Assembly: GCF_003752415.1 (NCBI RefSeq)
Contig: NZ_RKHG01000001.1
Coordinates: 2,852,001 to 2,916,000, forward strand
DNA: 64,000 bases
Reading direction: 5' to 3'
Source: Luteococcus japonicus
GTDB lineage: Bacteria; Actinomycetota; Actinomycetes; Propionibacteriales; Propionibacteriaceae
In this document: in pieces, positions 8,671 to 17,323 of the stretch
Numbering within the stretch: position 1 is the stretch's first letter
Layout: every line of letters starts with the position of its first letter
Made by a program: the position numbers and the translations under genes
Notes under the pieces: generated by a model
Database searches by the model: none
What the model was told of the DNA's origin: nothing
Seen by the model: only the letters and a program-made list of their open reading frames with translations

Positions 8671-9087
8671 TCAGGCCGGCCGGCAGTTCTGGACGGTGAC
8701 GGAGACCGCGCGGTTGACGGTCTTGACCGGCACGGAGATCCGCGTGATCCGGCCGGTGCCGGGCGGGATGGTGGCCTCCAGTTCCCCGACGCGCACGAAA
8801 TTCTCCGCGGTCGCCTCGAGCGTGCACACCGCGGGCCGTGCCGGATCCTTGCGCTGCACCCTGAGGTCCGCCGTGATCTGGTGCTCGCCGCCGTCGTGGA
8901 AGCTGTGCACATCGGCCACCACATCGGGCGTCGCCCCGCGGCCACCGGCCCAGGCCAGCCACCCGGCGAGCAGCACCGCCAGAACCGTCGCCAGCACCAG
9001 GTAGAGACGATGTCGTGCCGGGGTCGCGGGGTAGCGGGCGGCGATGCGGGCGCGGTCGGCCTCGGTCAATGAACTCACGCGGACCAT
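8671..9087 (-). CDS. DUF4307 single-pass membrane protein
   Basis: The 138-residue protein has a short cytosolic N-terminus with AARYPATPARH, one TM helix (LYLVLATVLAVLLAGWLAWA, residues about 28-47) and an extracellular beta-rich domain with two Cys (CTLEATAENF and the terminal VQNCRPA). This matches DUF4307 (Rv1081c-like). Function unknown. ATG 9085-9087 lies inside a perfect inverted repeat; GTG 9076-9078 is the alternative start outside it. The gene is divergent from mca and followed by greA on the same strand. Confidence 0.85.
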   Translation of the reverse strand: MVRVSSLTEADRARIAARYPATPARHRLYLVLATVLAVLLAGWLAWAGGRGATPDVVADVHSFHDGGEHQITADLRVQRKDPARPAVCTLEATAENFVRVGELEATIPPGTGRITRISVPVKTVNRAVSVTVQNCRPA

Positions 9088-9112
9088 TGTGCCAAGTGCG
9101 GGCACAATGGTC
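9082..9112. promoter_or_regulatory. Perfect inverted repeat covering both divergent start codons
   Basis: The arms GACCATTGTGCC (9082-9093) and GGCACAATGGTC (9101-9112) are perfect, with a 7-nt spacer. Each arm contains a mirrored ATG: one is the DUF4307 start on the minus strand, the other (9107) a possible mca start. The element is likely an operator or a symmetric leaderless promoter/start region. Confidence 0.6.
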
Positions 9113-9115
9113 GCC

Positions 9116-10039
9116 ATGTCCTCGACAGTCTCTGCCCAGACCCCTCCCGCTCTGCGCCTGATGCACGTGCACGCGCACCCCGACGACGAGTCGAGCAAGG
9201 GTGCCGCCACCACCGCGAAATACGTCGCCGAAGGCGTCCAGGTGATGGTGGCCACCTGCACCGGTGGTGAGCGCGGCAGCGTGCTGAACCCCAAGATGGA
9301 TCGTCCCGAGGTGTGGAAGGACATCGCCGCCATCCGGCATCTGGAGATGGACAAGGCCCGGGAGATCCTGGGCGTCGAGCAGCGCTGGCTGGGCTACATC
9401 GACTCGGGATTCCCGGAGGGGGATCCGCTGCCGCCGCTGCCGGAGGGTTGCTTCGGTCTGGTGGATCCCGACGTGGCGGCCCAGCCGCTGGTGCGCCTGA
9501 TCCGTGAGTTCAAGCCGCAGGTGGTGACCACCTACGATGAGAAGGGCGGTTACCCGCATGCCGACCACATCATGTGCCACCGCATCACCTTGGCCGCCGT
9601 CCAGCAGGCCGCGGATCCCAACATGCATTCGGACCTGGGCCCGGCCTGGCAGGTCAGCAAGCTCTATTACCAGATGGGTTTTCACCGGCTCCGGCTGGCG
9701 GCCCTGGATGCCGCGATGCACGAGAAGGGCCTGGAGTCCCCCTATGTGGAGCGCCTCGCCAAGTGGGAGGACTTCGAGTACGAGAAGCGGATCACGACGC
9801 GCATCCCGTGCGCGGACTGGTTCCCGGTGCGGGACGCGGCGCTGCTGGCGCACGCCACCCAGATCGACCCGGACGGGCCCTGGTTCGCGGTGCCCACAGA
9901 GGTGCAACAGAAGGTCTGGCCCACCGAGGACTTCGAGCTGGTCTTCAGCACGGTCCCGACGACCCTGCCGGAGGACGACCTGTTCGCCGGGCTGCGCCAG
10001 CAGGTGGCCGAGGACCCCAGCGAGGACTGGACGATCTAG
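9116..10039 (+). CDS. mca: Mycothiol S-conjugate amidase
   Basis: With ATG 9116 the protein has 307 residues (ATG 9107 would add three). It hydrolyses mycothiol S-conjugates to GlcN-Ins and a mercapturic acid for detoxification in the cytosol. The PIG-L/LmbE zinc site is visible: HAHPDDES with the H-P-D-D ligands near residue 15, and YPHADHIMCH with the third ligand near residue 147. TGGERGSVLNPKMD is characteristic of Mca/MshB. The long C-terminal half is typical of Mca rather than MshB. Position next to greA and DUF4307 is the conserved actinobacterial context. Confidence 0.93.
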   Translation: MSSTVSAQTPPALRLMHVHAHPDDESSKGAATTAKYVAEGVQVMVATCTGGERGSVLNPKMDRPEVWKDIAAIRHLEMDKAREILGVEQRWLGYIDSGFPEGDPLPPLPEGCFGLVDPDVAAQPLVRLIREFKPQVVTTYDEKGGYPHADHIMCHRITLAAVQQAADPNMHSDLGPAWQVSKLYYQMGFHRLRLAALDAAMHEKGLESPYVERLAKWEDFEYEKRITTRIPCADWFPVRDAALLAHATQIDPDGPWFAVPTEVQQKVWPTEDFELVFSTVPTTLPEDDLFAGLRQQVAEDPSEDWTI

Positions 10040-10095
10040 TTCTCGTCGGTGTTGTTGCGCTCGAACTAGTTCTCGTCGGTGTTGTTGCGCTCGAA
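10036..10095. repeat. Perfect 30-bp tandem duplication at convergent gene ends
   Basis: Positions 10036-10065 and 10066-10095 are identical. Each copy starts with CTAG, which reads TAG on both strands. The left copy supplies the mca stop; the right copy encodes the last residues (ERNNTDEN) and stop of the small minus-strand membrane protein. The duplication left both proteins intact. Confidence 0.95.
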
Positions 10096-10269
10096 GGCCT
10101 GGGCGGCGCGACCCTCTTCGGTCATCTCCGACTCCCAGGGGATGTTGGAGGCGATGTGCTTGGTGTGACGGCGCAGGCTCAGCGAGCCGAGGATGATGAA
10201 GGCGGCGATGACGCAGAAGGTCACGAAGGTGAGCATGCCGCTGCTCATCAGGGGGGTCAGCTGGTTCAT
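10066..10269 (-). CDS. Small single-pass membrane protein
   Basis: The 67-residue protein (start ATG 10267-10269; GTG 10276-10278 would add three residues) has one TM helix, MLTFVTFCVIAAFIILGSLS, followed by a basic stretch RRHTKH and an acidic tail ending FERNNTDEN. The basic residues after the helix suggest an outside-N topology. A small membrane protein also sits between mca and the DUF255 gene in mycobacteria (Rv1083), but orientation differs here. Function unknown. Confidence 0.7.
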   Translation of the reverse strand: MNQLTPLMSSGMLTFVTFCVIAAFIILGSLSLRRHTKHIASNIPWESEMTEEGRAAQAFERNNTDEN

Positions 10270-10306
10270 GGGGCCCACGATAGACCCGCCCGGCTAGGCT
10301 GTGCGC

Positions 10307-12370
10307 GTGCCGAACCGTCTTGCCGAGTCCACCAGCCCCTACCTGCAGCAGCACGCCCACCAGGAGGTCGACTGGTACCCGTGGGGTGCCGAGGCCTTCG
10401 AGGCGGCCCGTGAACGTGACCTGCCCCTGCTGGTCAGCACCGGATATGCCGCCTGCCACTGGTGCCACGTGATGGCCCACGAGAGCTTCGACGACCACGA
10501 GACGGCCGTCTACATGAACGAGCACTTCGTCAGTGTGAAGGTGGACCGCGAGGAGAACCCGGACGTCGACTCCGTGCTGATGAATGCCACTCAGGCACTC
10601 ACCGGGCAGGGGGGATGGCCGATGACGGTCTTCCTGACTCCGGACGGCGAGCCCTTCTTCGCCGGCACCTACTTCCCGCCGCAGCCCGCCAACGGCCAGC
10701 CCAGCTTCCGCCAGGTGCTCGAAGCGCTGGCCGGGGCCTGGGACGAGCGTCGAGACGAGGTGCTGGGCTCCGCGTCGAGCATCGCATCGCAGCTTCGTGA
10801 GCTGAACCCGGTCGCCAGTTCCACGACCGTGCCCGGGGCCCGGGAGACCTTGGAGCTGCTGGGCAAGGACTACGACATGATCCACGGCGGTTTCGGCACG
10901 GCGCCGAAGTTCCCGCCGGCGATGGTGCTCGACGCCCTCTTGGTCAAGGGCGACCCGACCAGCCTCGACATGGCGCAACTGACCTGCGAGATGATGGCCC
11001 GCGGCGGCCTCTTCGACCGTGTCGGAGGCGGTTTCCACCGCTATGCCGTCGACCCCGGCTGGGTGGTGCCGCACTTCGAGAAGATGCTCTATGACAACGC
11101 CCTGCTGCTGGGAACCTACCTGCGCTGCTGGCGGCGCACCGCCGACCACGACGGCTACAAGCGTGAGGTCTACGAGAACGTCATCTACTCGACCGTCGAA
11201 TGGTTGGAGCGCGAGATGCGCACCGAGCCCGTCGAGGGCCTTGGGGGCGGCGCCTTCGCCGCCAGCCTCGACGCCGACAGCGTCGACATCCGCGGCATGG
11301 TGGCCGAGGGTATCTACTACCTGTGGAATCCGGACCTGCTGGTCGACGCGTTGGGGGAGGCCGACGGCGGCTGGGCACGCCAGGTCTTCCACGTGCACGA
11401 GGGCGGCACCTTCGAGATGGGGTTGTCCACCCTGCAGCTGCACGGTTCCCCGGACCAGGCGCGGCTGACCGCGGTGCTGGACAAGCTGCGGGCCGAGCGG
11501 GCGAACCGTTTCCCGCCGAGCCGTGACGACAAGGTGGTGGCCGCCTGGAATGGCCTGGTCATCGAGAGCCTGGTCAATGCCGCGATGACCTTCGGGGAGG
11601 CCGGCTGGTTGGAGCTGGCCCGCGATGCCGCCCAGGCCGTCTGGGATGTGCACATCGACCAAGCTGCGGACCGCTTCGTGCGGACCTCCCGCGACGGTGT
11701 GGCCGGCACCACCGCGGCCGTCGCCGAGGATCACGGCGCCCTGGCGCTGGGACTGGCCCGGTTGGCCGGCGCCACCGGTGATGCCACGTGGCTGGAGCGC
11801 GCGGTGTGGCTGCTCGAACGCGCCGACCGGCTCTTCACGGCCGAGGACGGCGGCTTCTTCGACGCCGAGGCCAGCGACGAGCTGTTCACCCGTCCCCGTG
11901 ACCTGACCGACAACTCCACCCCGTCGGGCACCAGCTCCATGGTGGCCGCCCTGCGCCTGGCCGGTCTGCTGGCCTGCCGCGAGGACCTGCTGGCGCGAGC
12001 CGACCGGGCTGCCGAGACCACCTGGCCGCTGGTGGCCAGCCAGCCGCGCTTCGCCGGCTGGTCGCTCGCCGATGCGCTCGTGCTGGACGAGGCTCGTCGT
12101 GGCCTCAGCCCTGCGCAGGCCGTCATCGTGCTGCCTGATTCCGCGCCCGAGGCGGAGATTGACCGGCTCGCGACGGCTGCCTGGCGGATGGCTCCTGCCG
12201 GCACCGGCATCGTCGTCGGCAGGGGCGGGACCGAGGGCTTCGGTCACCTCTTCGACGACCGCACCGCCCGGGATGGTCAGAGCACAGCCCATGTCTGCCG
12301 CGGCGAGGTCTGCTTCGAGCCCACCACCGACTATGCGGACCTCAAGACCCCGCTGTGGAGCCGCTGCTGA
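10307..12370 (+). CDS. DUF255 thioredoxin-domain protein (YyaL/SSP411 family)
   Basis: The protein has about 687 residues from GTG 10307 (N-terminus [23 protein letters not shown] 10301 adds two). It opens with a thioredoxin-like DUF255 domain with a C-x-x-C active site in [15 protein letters not shown] near residue 48. The remaining residues form an (alpha/alpha)6-type glycosidase-like domain with [35 protein letters not shown] and [16 protein letters not shown]. The family (human SPATA20, B. subtilis YyaL) has no firmly assigned reaction. Cytosolic. The 3' end overlaps the broken TetR gene on the other strand by 29 bp. Confidence 0.9.
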   Translation: MPNRLAESTSPYLQQHAHQEVDWYPWGAEAFEAARERDLPLLVSTGYAACHWCHVMAHESFDDHETAVYMNEHFVSVKVDREENPDVDSVLMNATQALTGQGGWPMTVFLTPDGEPFFAGTYFPPQPANGQPSFRQVLEALAGAWDERRDEVLGSASSIASQLRELNPVASSTTVPGARETLELLGKDYDMIHGGFGTAPKFPPAMVLDALLVKGDPTSLDMAQLTCEMMARGGLFDRVGGGFHRYAVDPGWVVPHFEKMLYDNALLLGTYLRCWRRTADHDGYKREVYENVIYSTVEWLEREMRTEPVEGLGGGAFAASLDADSVDIRGMVAEGIYYLWNPDLLVDALGEADGGWARQVFHVHEGGTFEMGLSTLQLHGSPDQARLTAVLDKLRAERANRFPPSRDDKVVAAWNGLVIESLVNAAMTFGEAGWLELARDAAQAVWDVHIDQAADRFVRTSRDGVAGTTAAVAEDHGALALGLARLAGATGDATWLERAVWLLERADRLFTAEDGGFFDAEASDELFTRPRDLTDNSTPSGTSSMVAALRLAGLLACREDLLARADRAAETTWPLVASQPRFAGWSLADALVLDEARRGLSPAQAVIVLPDSAPEAEIDRLATAAWRMAPAGTGIVVGRGGTEGFGHLFDDRTARDGQSTAHVCRGEVCFEPTTDYADLKTPLWSRC

Positions 12371-12981
12371 CCGGCCAACCGGCCAACAGCGCGCCCAGTC
12401 CGTTGGAGAACTCGTCGTCGGGCTGCCAGCCGTAGCCCGTCGCGAGAGCTCGGGCCAGGTGCGGGGCGGTCTCGGTCATTGCGGCCAGGGCCTGTTCGGG
12501 GGCGACGCCGTCACCACCGACGGGTTGGCGCACCTCCGCCTGGACCTTGCCGACGGTGAAGGCCACCACGCAGTCCAGCAGCCGCATCGCCTGTGCGGGC
12601 GGCAGTCCCTGGCCGTCCAGCCGAGCCACGAGCTCGTCGGCCAGTCCAAGTAGCCGGGGGGGCGACCATCGGGCGGGCTCCCACCAGCTGGACCAGCCGC
12701 GGGTGTTCCAGCAGTACCCGTCGCAGCTCGTGGGCCAGGCTCGCAACCTGCTGCTGCCAGCCACCGTCGACGGCCGGGGCGAGGCCGCTCCAGAGCTCGT
12801 CGACGACCAGGTCGAAGAGCGCCGCCTTGTTCGGGACGTGGTGGTAGACGGTCATCGGGTCGACTCCCATCGCGGCACCCAGCTTGCGCATGCTGAAGGC
12901 GTCCGGACCCTCGGCGTCGAGCAGGGCGACGGCCTGCCGCACGACCTCGGCGGTGCTGGTGCTGGCGGGGCGGGGGGTCAT
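12342..12981 (-). pseudogene. TetR-family regulator, frameshifted
   Basis: The N-terminal HTH is intact from ATG 12979-12981 (AEVVRQAVALLDAEGPDAFS, then MRKLGAAMGVDPMTVYHHVP), resembling TetR proteins with the TetR_C all-alpha domain. The frame breaks at a 7-base homopolymer (12656-12662, C7 on the coding strand). One base fewer would join MVAP to RLLGLADELVARLDGQ, and the rest of the C-terminal domain then reads cleanly to the stop at 12342. So a single-base insertion in a homopolymer has split the gene; a sequencing error or slippage-based phase variation are the alternatives. A ribosome-binding site (AGGAGA) precedes the start. The upstream CPBP-like remnant is in the same frame and reads into it without a stop. 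Confidence 0.8.
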
Positions 12982-13497
12982 CGCATCTCCTGTCGGGTGC
13001 TGCGAGCGGGTGAAGAAGAGGACACGATCGTGCCACATGACCCAGCCGCAGACGGGCAGCAGGATGGCCGTCTGGATCACCTTGGTGTTCGGATCCGTGT
13101 GCAGGATCCCGTTGCCGACATTGGCGCACGGGTGGAAGACGATAGGGATCCAGATGTTGCGCCGGCAGCAGTAGCGCGGAGCCCAGCGCGTCGGCGGGGG
13201 TGACGCCATGCAGCGTGAACAGGCGTTCCCGTGCGTCCGCGAGCAGTCGTGGATCCCGCCGAATCAGCACGAGTGCTACCAGTACGGGGGCGAAGAGCCC
13301 GGCCAGGGCGAGCGTGGTGGTGAGCAGCTGGAGGCCGGTGTCCTGCGGCTGGATCCGCGAGGTCGCGGCGGCGAGGCCCACAGGGTCCAGGGGATGGCGA
13401 TGGACAACACGAAGAAGGTCCAGGGGTGGCGGTAGTGGCGGACCTCGGCGGCGGCGACAAGGGGCGGCAGCGTGGTGGAGAGCATGACCCAAAGCAT
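12982..13497 (-). pseudogene. Remnant of a CPBP-type intramembrane protease gene
   Basis: Three pieces in different frames line up as one membrane protein: MLWVMLSTTLPPLVAAAEV to IAIPWTLW, then LLTTTLALAGLFAPVLVALV with LIRRDPRLLADARERLF, then IVFHPCANVGNGILHTDPNT ending in LFFTRSQ. The catalytic middle region (the paired Glu and the His motifs of Abi/CPBP proteases) is absent. At least one internal deletion and two frameshifts are needed. Identification as CPBP rests on overall pattern and is moderate. It lay directly upstream of the TetR gene, presumably as its target. Confidence 0.6.
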
Positions 13498-13513
13498 TTC
13501 TACGATGTAGAAA
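13497..13513. promoter_or_regulatory. Palindromic operator-like site upstream of the CPBP/TetR remnants
   Basis: TTTCTAC-GAT-GTAGAAA is a perfect 7-bp inverted repeat touching the presumed ATG (13495-13497). Its size and position fit an operator for the neighbouring TetR-type regulator or a BlaI/MecI-like repressor. Confidence 0.5.
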
Positions 13514-13840
13514 AATTCATCGGGCGTGCCCCTGATTCCTTCCGGATGCGGTCCATCGTGGTGGCGGGGCTTCCCTTCGCCCCGGATTGCAGTCAGGTTG
13601 GCCTTGCCTATAGACGAGGGTGAATGCAGTCGGAGAGGCCGTGTGCGCGCTGGGGGAGGGCGAGCTGTGGGAGTGGGCCGGAATGGTCGCGACGGGTGAC
13701 TGGCCGGGGCGAGGCATGAGGAGGCCATAGATTCTCGCCCGGGTCACTCAAGGCCCAAGAGATGGCGCCTTTGCTGTGCAATTCATAACGTGAATTTGCT
13801 GACATTCAGGGTCGCAAAATCGGAACTTTGAGGAATTGAT
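13514..13840. other. 327-bp stretch without a recognisable gene
   Basis: No coding sequence with a plausible start and product was found on either strand. The part at about 13770-13835 is clearly more AT-rich than its surroundings. No terminator, tRNA or repeat was recognised. It lies downstream of uppS and upstream of the decayed CPBP/TetR cluster, so it may be the residue of deleted genes. Confidence 0.5.
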
Positions 13841-14650
13841 TCAGCGGCCGTATCGACGTTCTCGCTGGCTGAAGGAGCGCAGTGCGCGCAGGAAGTCCAC
13901 CTTGCGGAAGTCCGGCCACAGGGCCTCGCAGAAGTAGAACTCGCTGTGGGCGCTCTGCCACATCAGGAAGCCGGACAGGCGCTGTTCGCCCGAGGTGCGG
14001 ATGATCAGGTCCGGGTCCGGCTGGCCCTTGGTGTAGAGGTGCTCGCCGATCTGGTCGATGTCCAGGGTCTCCGCCACCTCGGCCAGGCTGCGCCCCTTGG
14101 CGGCCTCCTCGCGCAGCAGTGAGCGCATGGCGTCCCGCAGTTCGTGCCGGCCGCCGTAGGCGATCGCGACGTTGACCAGCATTCCGGTGTTGCCCACGCT
14201 CTCCCTGCGGGCGCGCTCCAAGGCCTCGGCCATCTCCGTCGGCAGCAGCGACATGTCACCCACGGCCTGCACTGGCCAGCGCCCGTCGGCCGCGAGATCC
14301 GTGACCAGTTCCTCGATCACGCCGAGCAGGGGGGCGACCTCCCCGGCCGCGGCGCGCTTGAGGTTGTCCGGGCTGAGCACCCACAGGGTTACCACTTCGA
14401 TGCCGGCCTCGTCGCACCAGGTCACGAAGTCCTTGAGCTTGTCGGCTCCGGCGCGGTATCCCGTCACCAGCGGTTGGTCCGGGGCATTCATCCGGGCCCA
14501 GCGACGGTTTCCGTCGGCCAGTACAGCGACGTGGCGGGGGAGGCTGTCCTTGTCCAGCTCGGCTGCCAACCGGCTCTCGTAGGTGCTGTAGAGCAGGCCC
14601 GACGGGTGCATCCGGTCGAGGGTCTCGGTGATTCGGTCCAGCCTGTTCAT
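13841..14650 (-). CDS. uppS: Isoprenyl transferase (cis-prenyltransferase, UppS/Z-FPP synthase type)
   Basis: The 269-residue cytosolic enzyme condenses isopentenyl diphosphate in the Z configuration to make polyprenyl diphosphate carrier lipids. Conserved motifs are HVAVLADGNRRWAR (catalytic Asp of the D-G-N-R-R-W signature near residue 46; family consensus has M-D-G-N), LWVLSPDNLKR, NVAIAYGGRHELRDA, and PDLIIRTSGEQRLSGFLMWQ near residues 205-225. The final Asp/Glu region (ALWPDFRKVDFLRALRSFSQ) is intact. Pairing with a hemolysin III gene, divergent here, matches Rv1085c-Rv1086, where the transferase makes short Z,E-FPP; chain length cannot be told from sequence. Confidence 0.93.
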   Translation of the reverse strand: MNRLDRITETLDRMHPSGLLYSTYESRLAAELDKDSLPRHVAVLADGNRRWARMNAPDQPLVTGYRAGADKLKDFVTWCDEAGIEVVTLWVLSPDNLKRAAAGEVAPLLGVIEELVTDLAADGRWPVQAVGDMSLLPTEMAEALERARRESVGNTGMLVNVAIAYGGRHELRDAMRSLLREEAAKGRSLAEVAETLDIDQIGEHLYTKGQPDPDLIIRTSGEQRLSGFLMWQSAHSEFYFCEALWPDFRKVDFLRALRSFSQRERRYGR

Positions 14651-14720
14651 GGGGCCAGCCTAGTGTGTGCCGGGGTGCTCTGCGCGGCGCGGAATGTGGA
14701 CCGCTGGGTCCGACGATGTT

Positions 14721-14744
14721 GAAACCTACGGTACCGTAGGTTTC
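14721..14744. promoter_or_regulatory. Perfect 24-bp palindrome abutting the hemolysin III start codon
   Basis: The half-sites GAAACCTACGGT and ACCGTAGGTTTC are exact inverse complements with no spacer. The last base touches ATG 14745. The CTACGGTACCGTAG core resembles operators of actinobacterial TetR-family regulators. There is no room for a Shine-Dalgarno site between palindrome and ATG. Confidence 0.75.
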
Positions 14745-15452
14745 ATGCAGACCAGGTCCCCCCAAGCCGCCGCCGAGCGGGTGCACGATGCCCTCGACGA
14801 TCTCGCCGCCGCCGTCAAGCCGCGCCTGCGCGGCTGGCTGCACCAGTTCTTCGCGCCGGTGATGCTGGTGGCGGGAATCCTGGTGGTGGCACTCGCGCCC
14901 ACCCGCGCCGAGCGGCTGGCCTGCGTCGTCTACACACTCAGCGCAGTCCTGCTCTTCGGCAACTCCGCCTTCTACCACCGGGGCAACTGGACCGACAAGG
15001 TGCACGCCGTCTTCCGCCGGGTGGACCACGCGAACATCTTCGTCTTCATCGCCGGCAGCTACACCCCGCTGGCCGTCGCGCTGCTCGAGGGCCGCAGCCG
15101 CTGGGTGCTGCTGGGGCTGATCTGGTCCTGCGCCCTGGTGGGGGTGCTCTTCCGAGTCTTCTGGATCCATGCCCCGCGCTGGCTCTACGTCGCGCTCTAC
15201 GTGGCGATGGGCTGGGCGGCCGTGGGATGGCTGGGCTCCTTCTGGAGCGCCGGTGGTCCGGCCGTCGTGCTGCTGATCGCGCTCGGCGGGGTCATCTACA
15301 CGCTGGGCGCCGTGGCCTATGGCAGCAAGCGGCCCAATCCTTGGCCACAGACCTTCGGCTTCCACGAGGTCTTCCACCTGTGCACCGTGCTTGCCGCCGT
15401 AGCCCACTTCGTCGCCATCTGCCTGGCCCTGTTCGCCCACCACGGCGGCTAG
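14745..15452 (+). CDS. Hemolysin III / TrhA-family membrane protein
   Basis: The 235-residue protein belongs to the PAQR/hemolysin III superfamily with seven predicted TM helices. Conserved motifs are GNSAFYHRG with the first metal-site His, RRVDHANIFVFIAGSYTPLA after TM3, and FHEVFHLCTVLAAVAHF near the C-terminus with the paired metal-binding His. Bacterial TrhA proteins influence membrane fluidity and energetics; despite the name they are not secreted toxins. The start directly follows a perfect palindrome, implying leaderless or repressor-controlled initiation. Confidence 0.92.
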   Translation: MQTRSPQAAAERVHDALDDLAAAVKPRLRGWLHQFFAPVMLVAGILVVALAPTRAERLACVVYTLSAVLLFGNSAFYHRGNWTDKVHAVFRRVDHANIFVFIAGSYTPLAVALLEGRSRWVLLGLIWSCALVGVLFRVFWIHAPRWLYVALYVAMGWAAVGWLGSFWSAGGPAVVLLIALGGVIYTLGAVAYGSKRPNPWPQTFGFHEVFHLCTVLAAVAHFVAICLALFAHHGG

Positions 15453-15462
15453 TCTCGGGGCC

Positions 15463-16551
15463 ATGAGTCTTGACCTCGCCCAGCCACTGCCCGACCTGCT
15501 GCAGGCCATCGTCGACGTGGAGTCGGTGAGCGGCAACGAAGCCCGGCTCGCGGACCTCGTGCAGGAGGCCCTGGCCACCTGCCCGCACCTGGACGTCGAG
15601 CGGCTGGGCAACAATGTGGTGGCCCGTACCCGGTTGGGGCGCTCCCAGCGGGTCGTCGTCGCCGGACATCTGGACACCGTGCCGGTGGCCGGAAACCTGC
15701 CCAGTACCCGGGATGACGTGGATGGCGTGGACGCGATCATCGGCCGAGGCACCTGCGACATGAAGGGCGGGGTGGCCGTCGCCCTGCAGCTGGCCGCGGA
15801 ACTCGCCACCCCTCGGCATGACGTCACCTGGGTCCTCTACGAGAACGAGGAGGTCACGGCGGATCTGAACGGACTGGGGATCATCACCGCGCAGCGTCCG
15901 GAGCTGTTGGCCGGGGACTTCGCCATCCTGATGGAACCCACCAGTGCCCTGATCGAGGGCGGCTGCCAGGGCACCATGCGCTTCTGGATCACCACCACCG
16001 GAACGGCCGCCCACAGCGCCCGGGGATGGCTGGGACACAACGCCATCCACGACGTGCGCGAGGTGCTGGACCGATTGGCCGGCTTCGAGCAGCGCGAGGT
16101 CACGGTGGACGGCCTGACCTACCGCGAGGGGCTCAATGCCGTGCAGATCCGCGGGGGAGTGGCCGGCAATGTCATCCCCGACGAGTGCAGCGTGCACATC
16201 AACTACCGTTTTGCCCCGGACAAGACGGCCGAGCAGGCCGAGGCCATGATGCGGGAGCTCTTCGACGGCTTCGACCTCGAGATCGTCGACCTCTCGCCCT
16301 CGGCCAGGCCCGGGCTCGACCTGCCCGCCGCCAAGGACTTCGTCGCGGCCGTCGGCGGCGTCCCCGGCCCCAAGTACGGCTGGACCGACGTCGCCCGCTT
16401 CAGCGCCCTGGGTGTTCCGGCCGTCAACTTCGGGCCCGCCAATCCCAACAAGGCCCACACCGACGACGAGTTCTGCCCGGTGCAGGACCTGTACACCTGC
16501 GCCGATGCCCTGCGTCGCTGGCTCGGCGCCACCGAGCGAGAGGAGGCCTGA
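15463..16551 (+). CDS. dapE: Succinyl-diaminopimelate desuccinylase
   Basis: The 362-residue M20 metallopeptidase cleaves N-succinyl-LL-diaminopimelate in lysine and peptidoglycan precursor synthesis. The metal site is visible: GHLDTVPV with His and catalytic Asp near residue 69, GRGTCDMKGG with bridging Asp, LYENEEVTAD with catalytic Glu, and the final NPNKAHTDDEFC His. GTAAHSARGWLGHNAIHD is the dimerisation-domain motif. Position before a LOG-family gene matches the actinobacterial dapE locus (Rv1202 region). Confidence 0.93.
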   Translation: MSLDLAQPLPDLLQAIVDVESVSGNEARLADLVQEALATCPHLDVERLGNNVVARTRLGRSQRVVVAGHLDTVPVAGNLPSTRDDVDGVDAIIGRGTCDMKGGVAVALQLAAELATPRHDVTWVLYENEEVTADLNGLGIITAQRPELLAGDFAILMEPTSALIEGGCQGTMRFWITTTGTAAHSARGWLGHNAIHDVREVLDRLAGFEQREVTVDGLTYREGLNAVQIRGGVAGNVIPDECSVHINYRFAPDKTAEQAEAMMRELFDGFDLEIVDLSPSARPGLDLPAAKDFVAAVGGVPGPKYGWTDVARFSALGVPAVNFGPANPNKAHTDDEFCPVQDLYTCADALRRWLGATEREEA

Positions 16552-16552
16552 G

Positions 16553-17323
16553 ATGGGCAGTCAGGAGCATGAGGCCGTGGACAATGCCCCCGGCCGGGGA
16601 CGCCACGTCGTCCAGGGTTCCGTGATCCGTCGCAACAACCAGGTGCAGGAGACCACCACCGACCAACGGCTGCTTGCCAGCGCGGGCGACGTGGCGTGGA
16701 CGCGCACCGACCCCTGGCGCACCATGCGGATCCAGGCCGAGTTCGTGGAGGGTTTCGGCACGCTGGCGGACCTGGGGCCCGCGATCAGCCTGTTCGGATC
16801 CGCGCGGACCAGGCCGGACAGCCCGATGTACGCCGCGGCGGAAAGGATGGCCGCACGCCTGGTGGAGGAGGGCTATGCCGTGATCACCGGGGGTGGACCC
16901 GGCGTGATGGAGGCGGCCAACAAGGGCGCCGACGAGGCCGGTGGCACGTCGGTGGGGCTGGGCATCGAGCTGCCCTTCGAGGCCTCCATGAACCCCCACG
17001 TGAACCTGGGCATCAACTTCCGTTACTTCTTCGTGCGCAAGGTGATGTTCCTCAAGTACGCCCGCGGATTCATCGTGATGCCCGGAGGGCTGGGGACCTT
17101 CGACGAACTCTTCGAGGCCCTGACCCTGGCCCAGACCGGCAAGGTGCAGCACTTCCCGGTGGTGCTCTTCGGCGTGGACTACTGGTCCGGCCTGGTGGGC
17201 TGGCTGCGGGAACGCTGCCTCGCCGAGGGCTACATCAAGGAGAAGGACCTGGACATGTTCCTGGTCACCGACGACGAGCAGGAGGCCATCGCCCACGCCA
17301 CCGGGAAGGGGGAGCGGACGTGA
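16553..17323 (+). CDS. LOG family protein (TIGR00730), possible cytokinin riboside phosphoribohydrolase
   Basis: The 256-residue protein has a Rossmann core with GGGPGVMEAANKGADEAGG near residue 112 and the LOG signature PGGLGTFDELFEALTLAQT near residue 176. The family hydrolyses N6-modified AMP to release a free base; some members act as nucleotide 5'-monophosphate nucleosidases. An N-terminal extension of about 70 residues (with RGRHVVQGSVIRRNN) is typical of the long actinobacterial form. It starts 1 nt after the dapE stop and its stop overlaps the next gene, so the three genes form one operon. Confidence 0.92.
   Translation: MGSQEHEAVDNAPGRGRHVVQGSVIRRNNQVQETTTDQRLLASAGDVAWTRTDPWRTMRIQAEFVEGFGTLADLGPAISLFGSARTRPDSPMYAAAERMAARLVEEGYAVITGGGPGVMEAANKGADEAGGTSVGLGIELPFEASMNPHVNLGINFRYFFVRKVMFLKYARGFIVMPGGLGTFDELFEALTLAQTGKVQHFPVVLFGVDYWSGLVGWLRERCLAEGYIKEKDLDMFLVTDDEQEAIAHATGKGERT

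Noticed and set aside
8549-12292. Very long open frame on the minus strand opposite mca and the DUF255 gene
   Set aside because: It is a mirror frame in GC-rich DNA; composition is Gly/His/Arg/Gln-rich with no domain, and two well-supported genes lie on the opposite strand.
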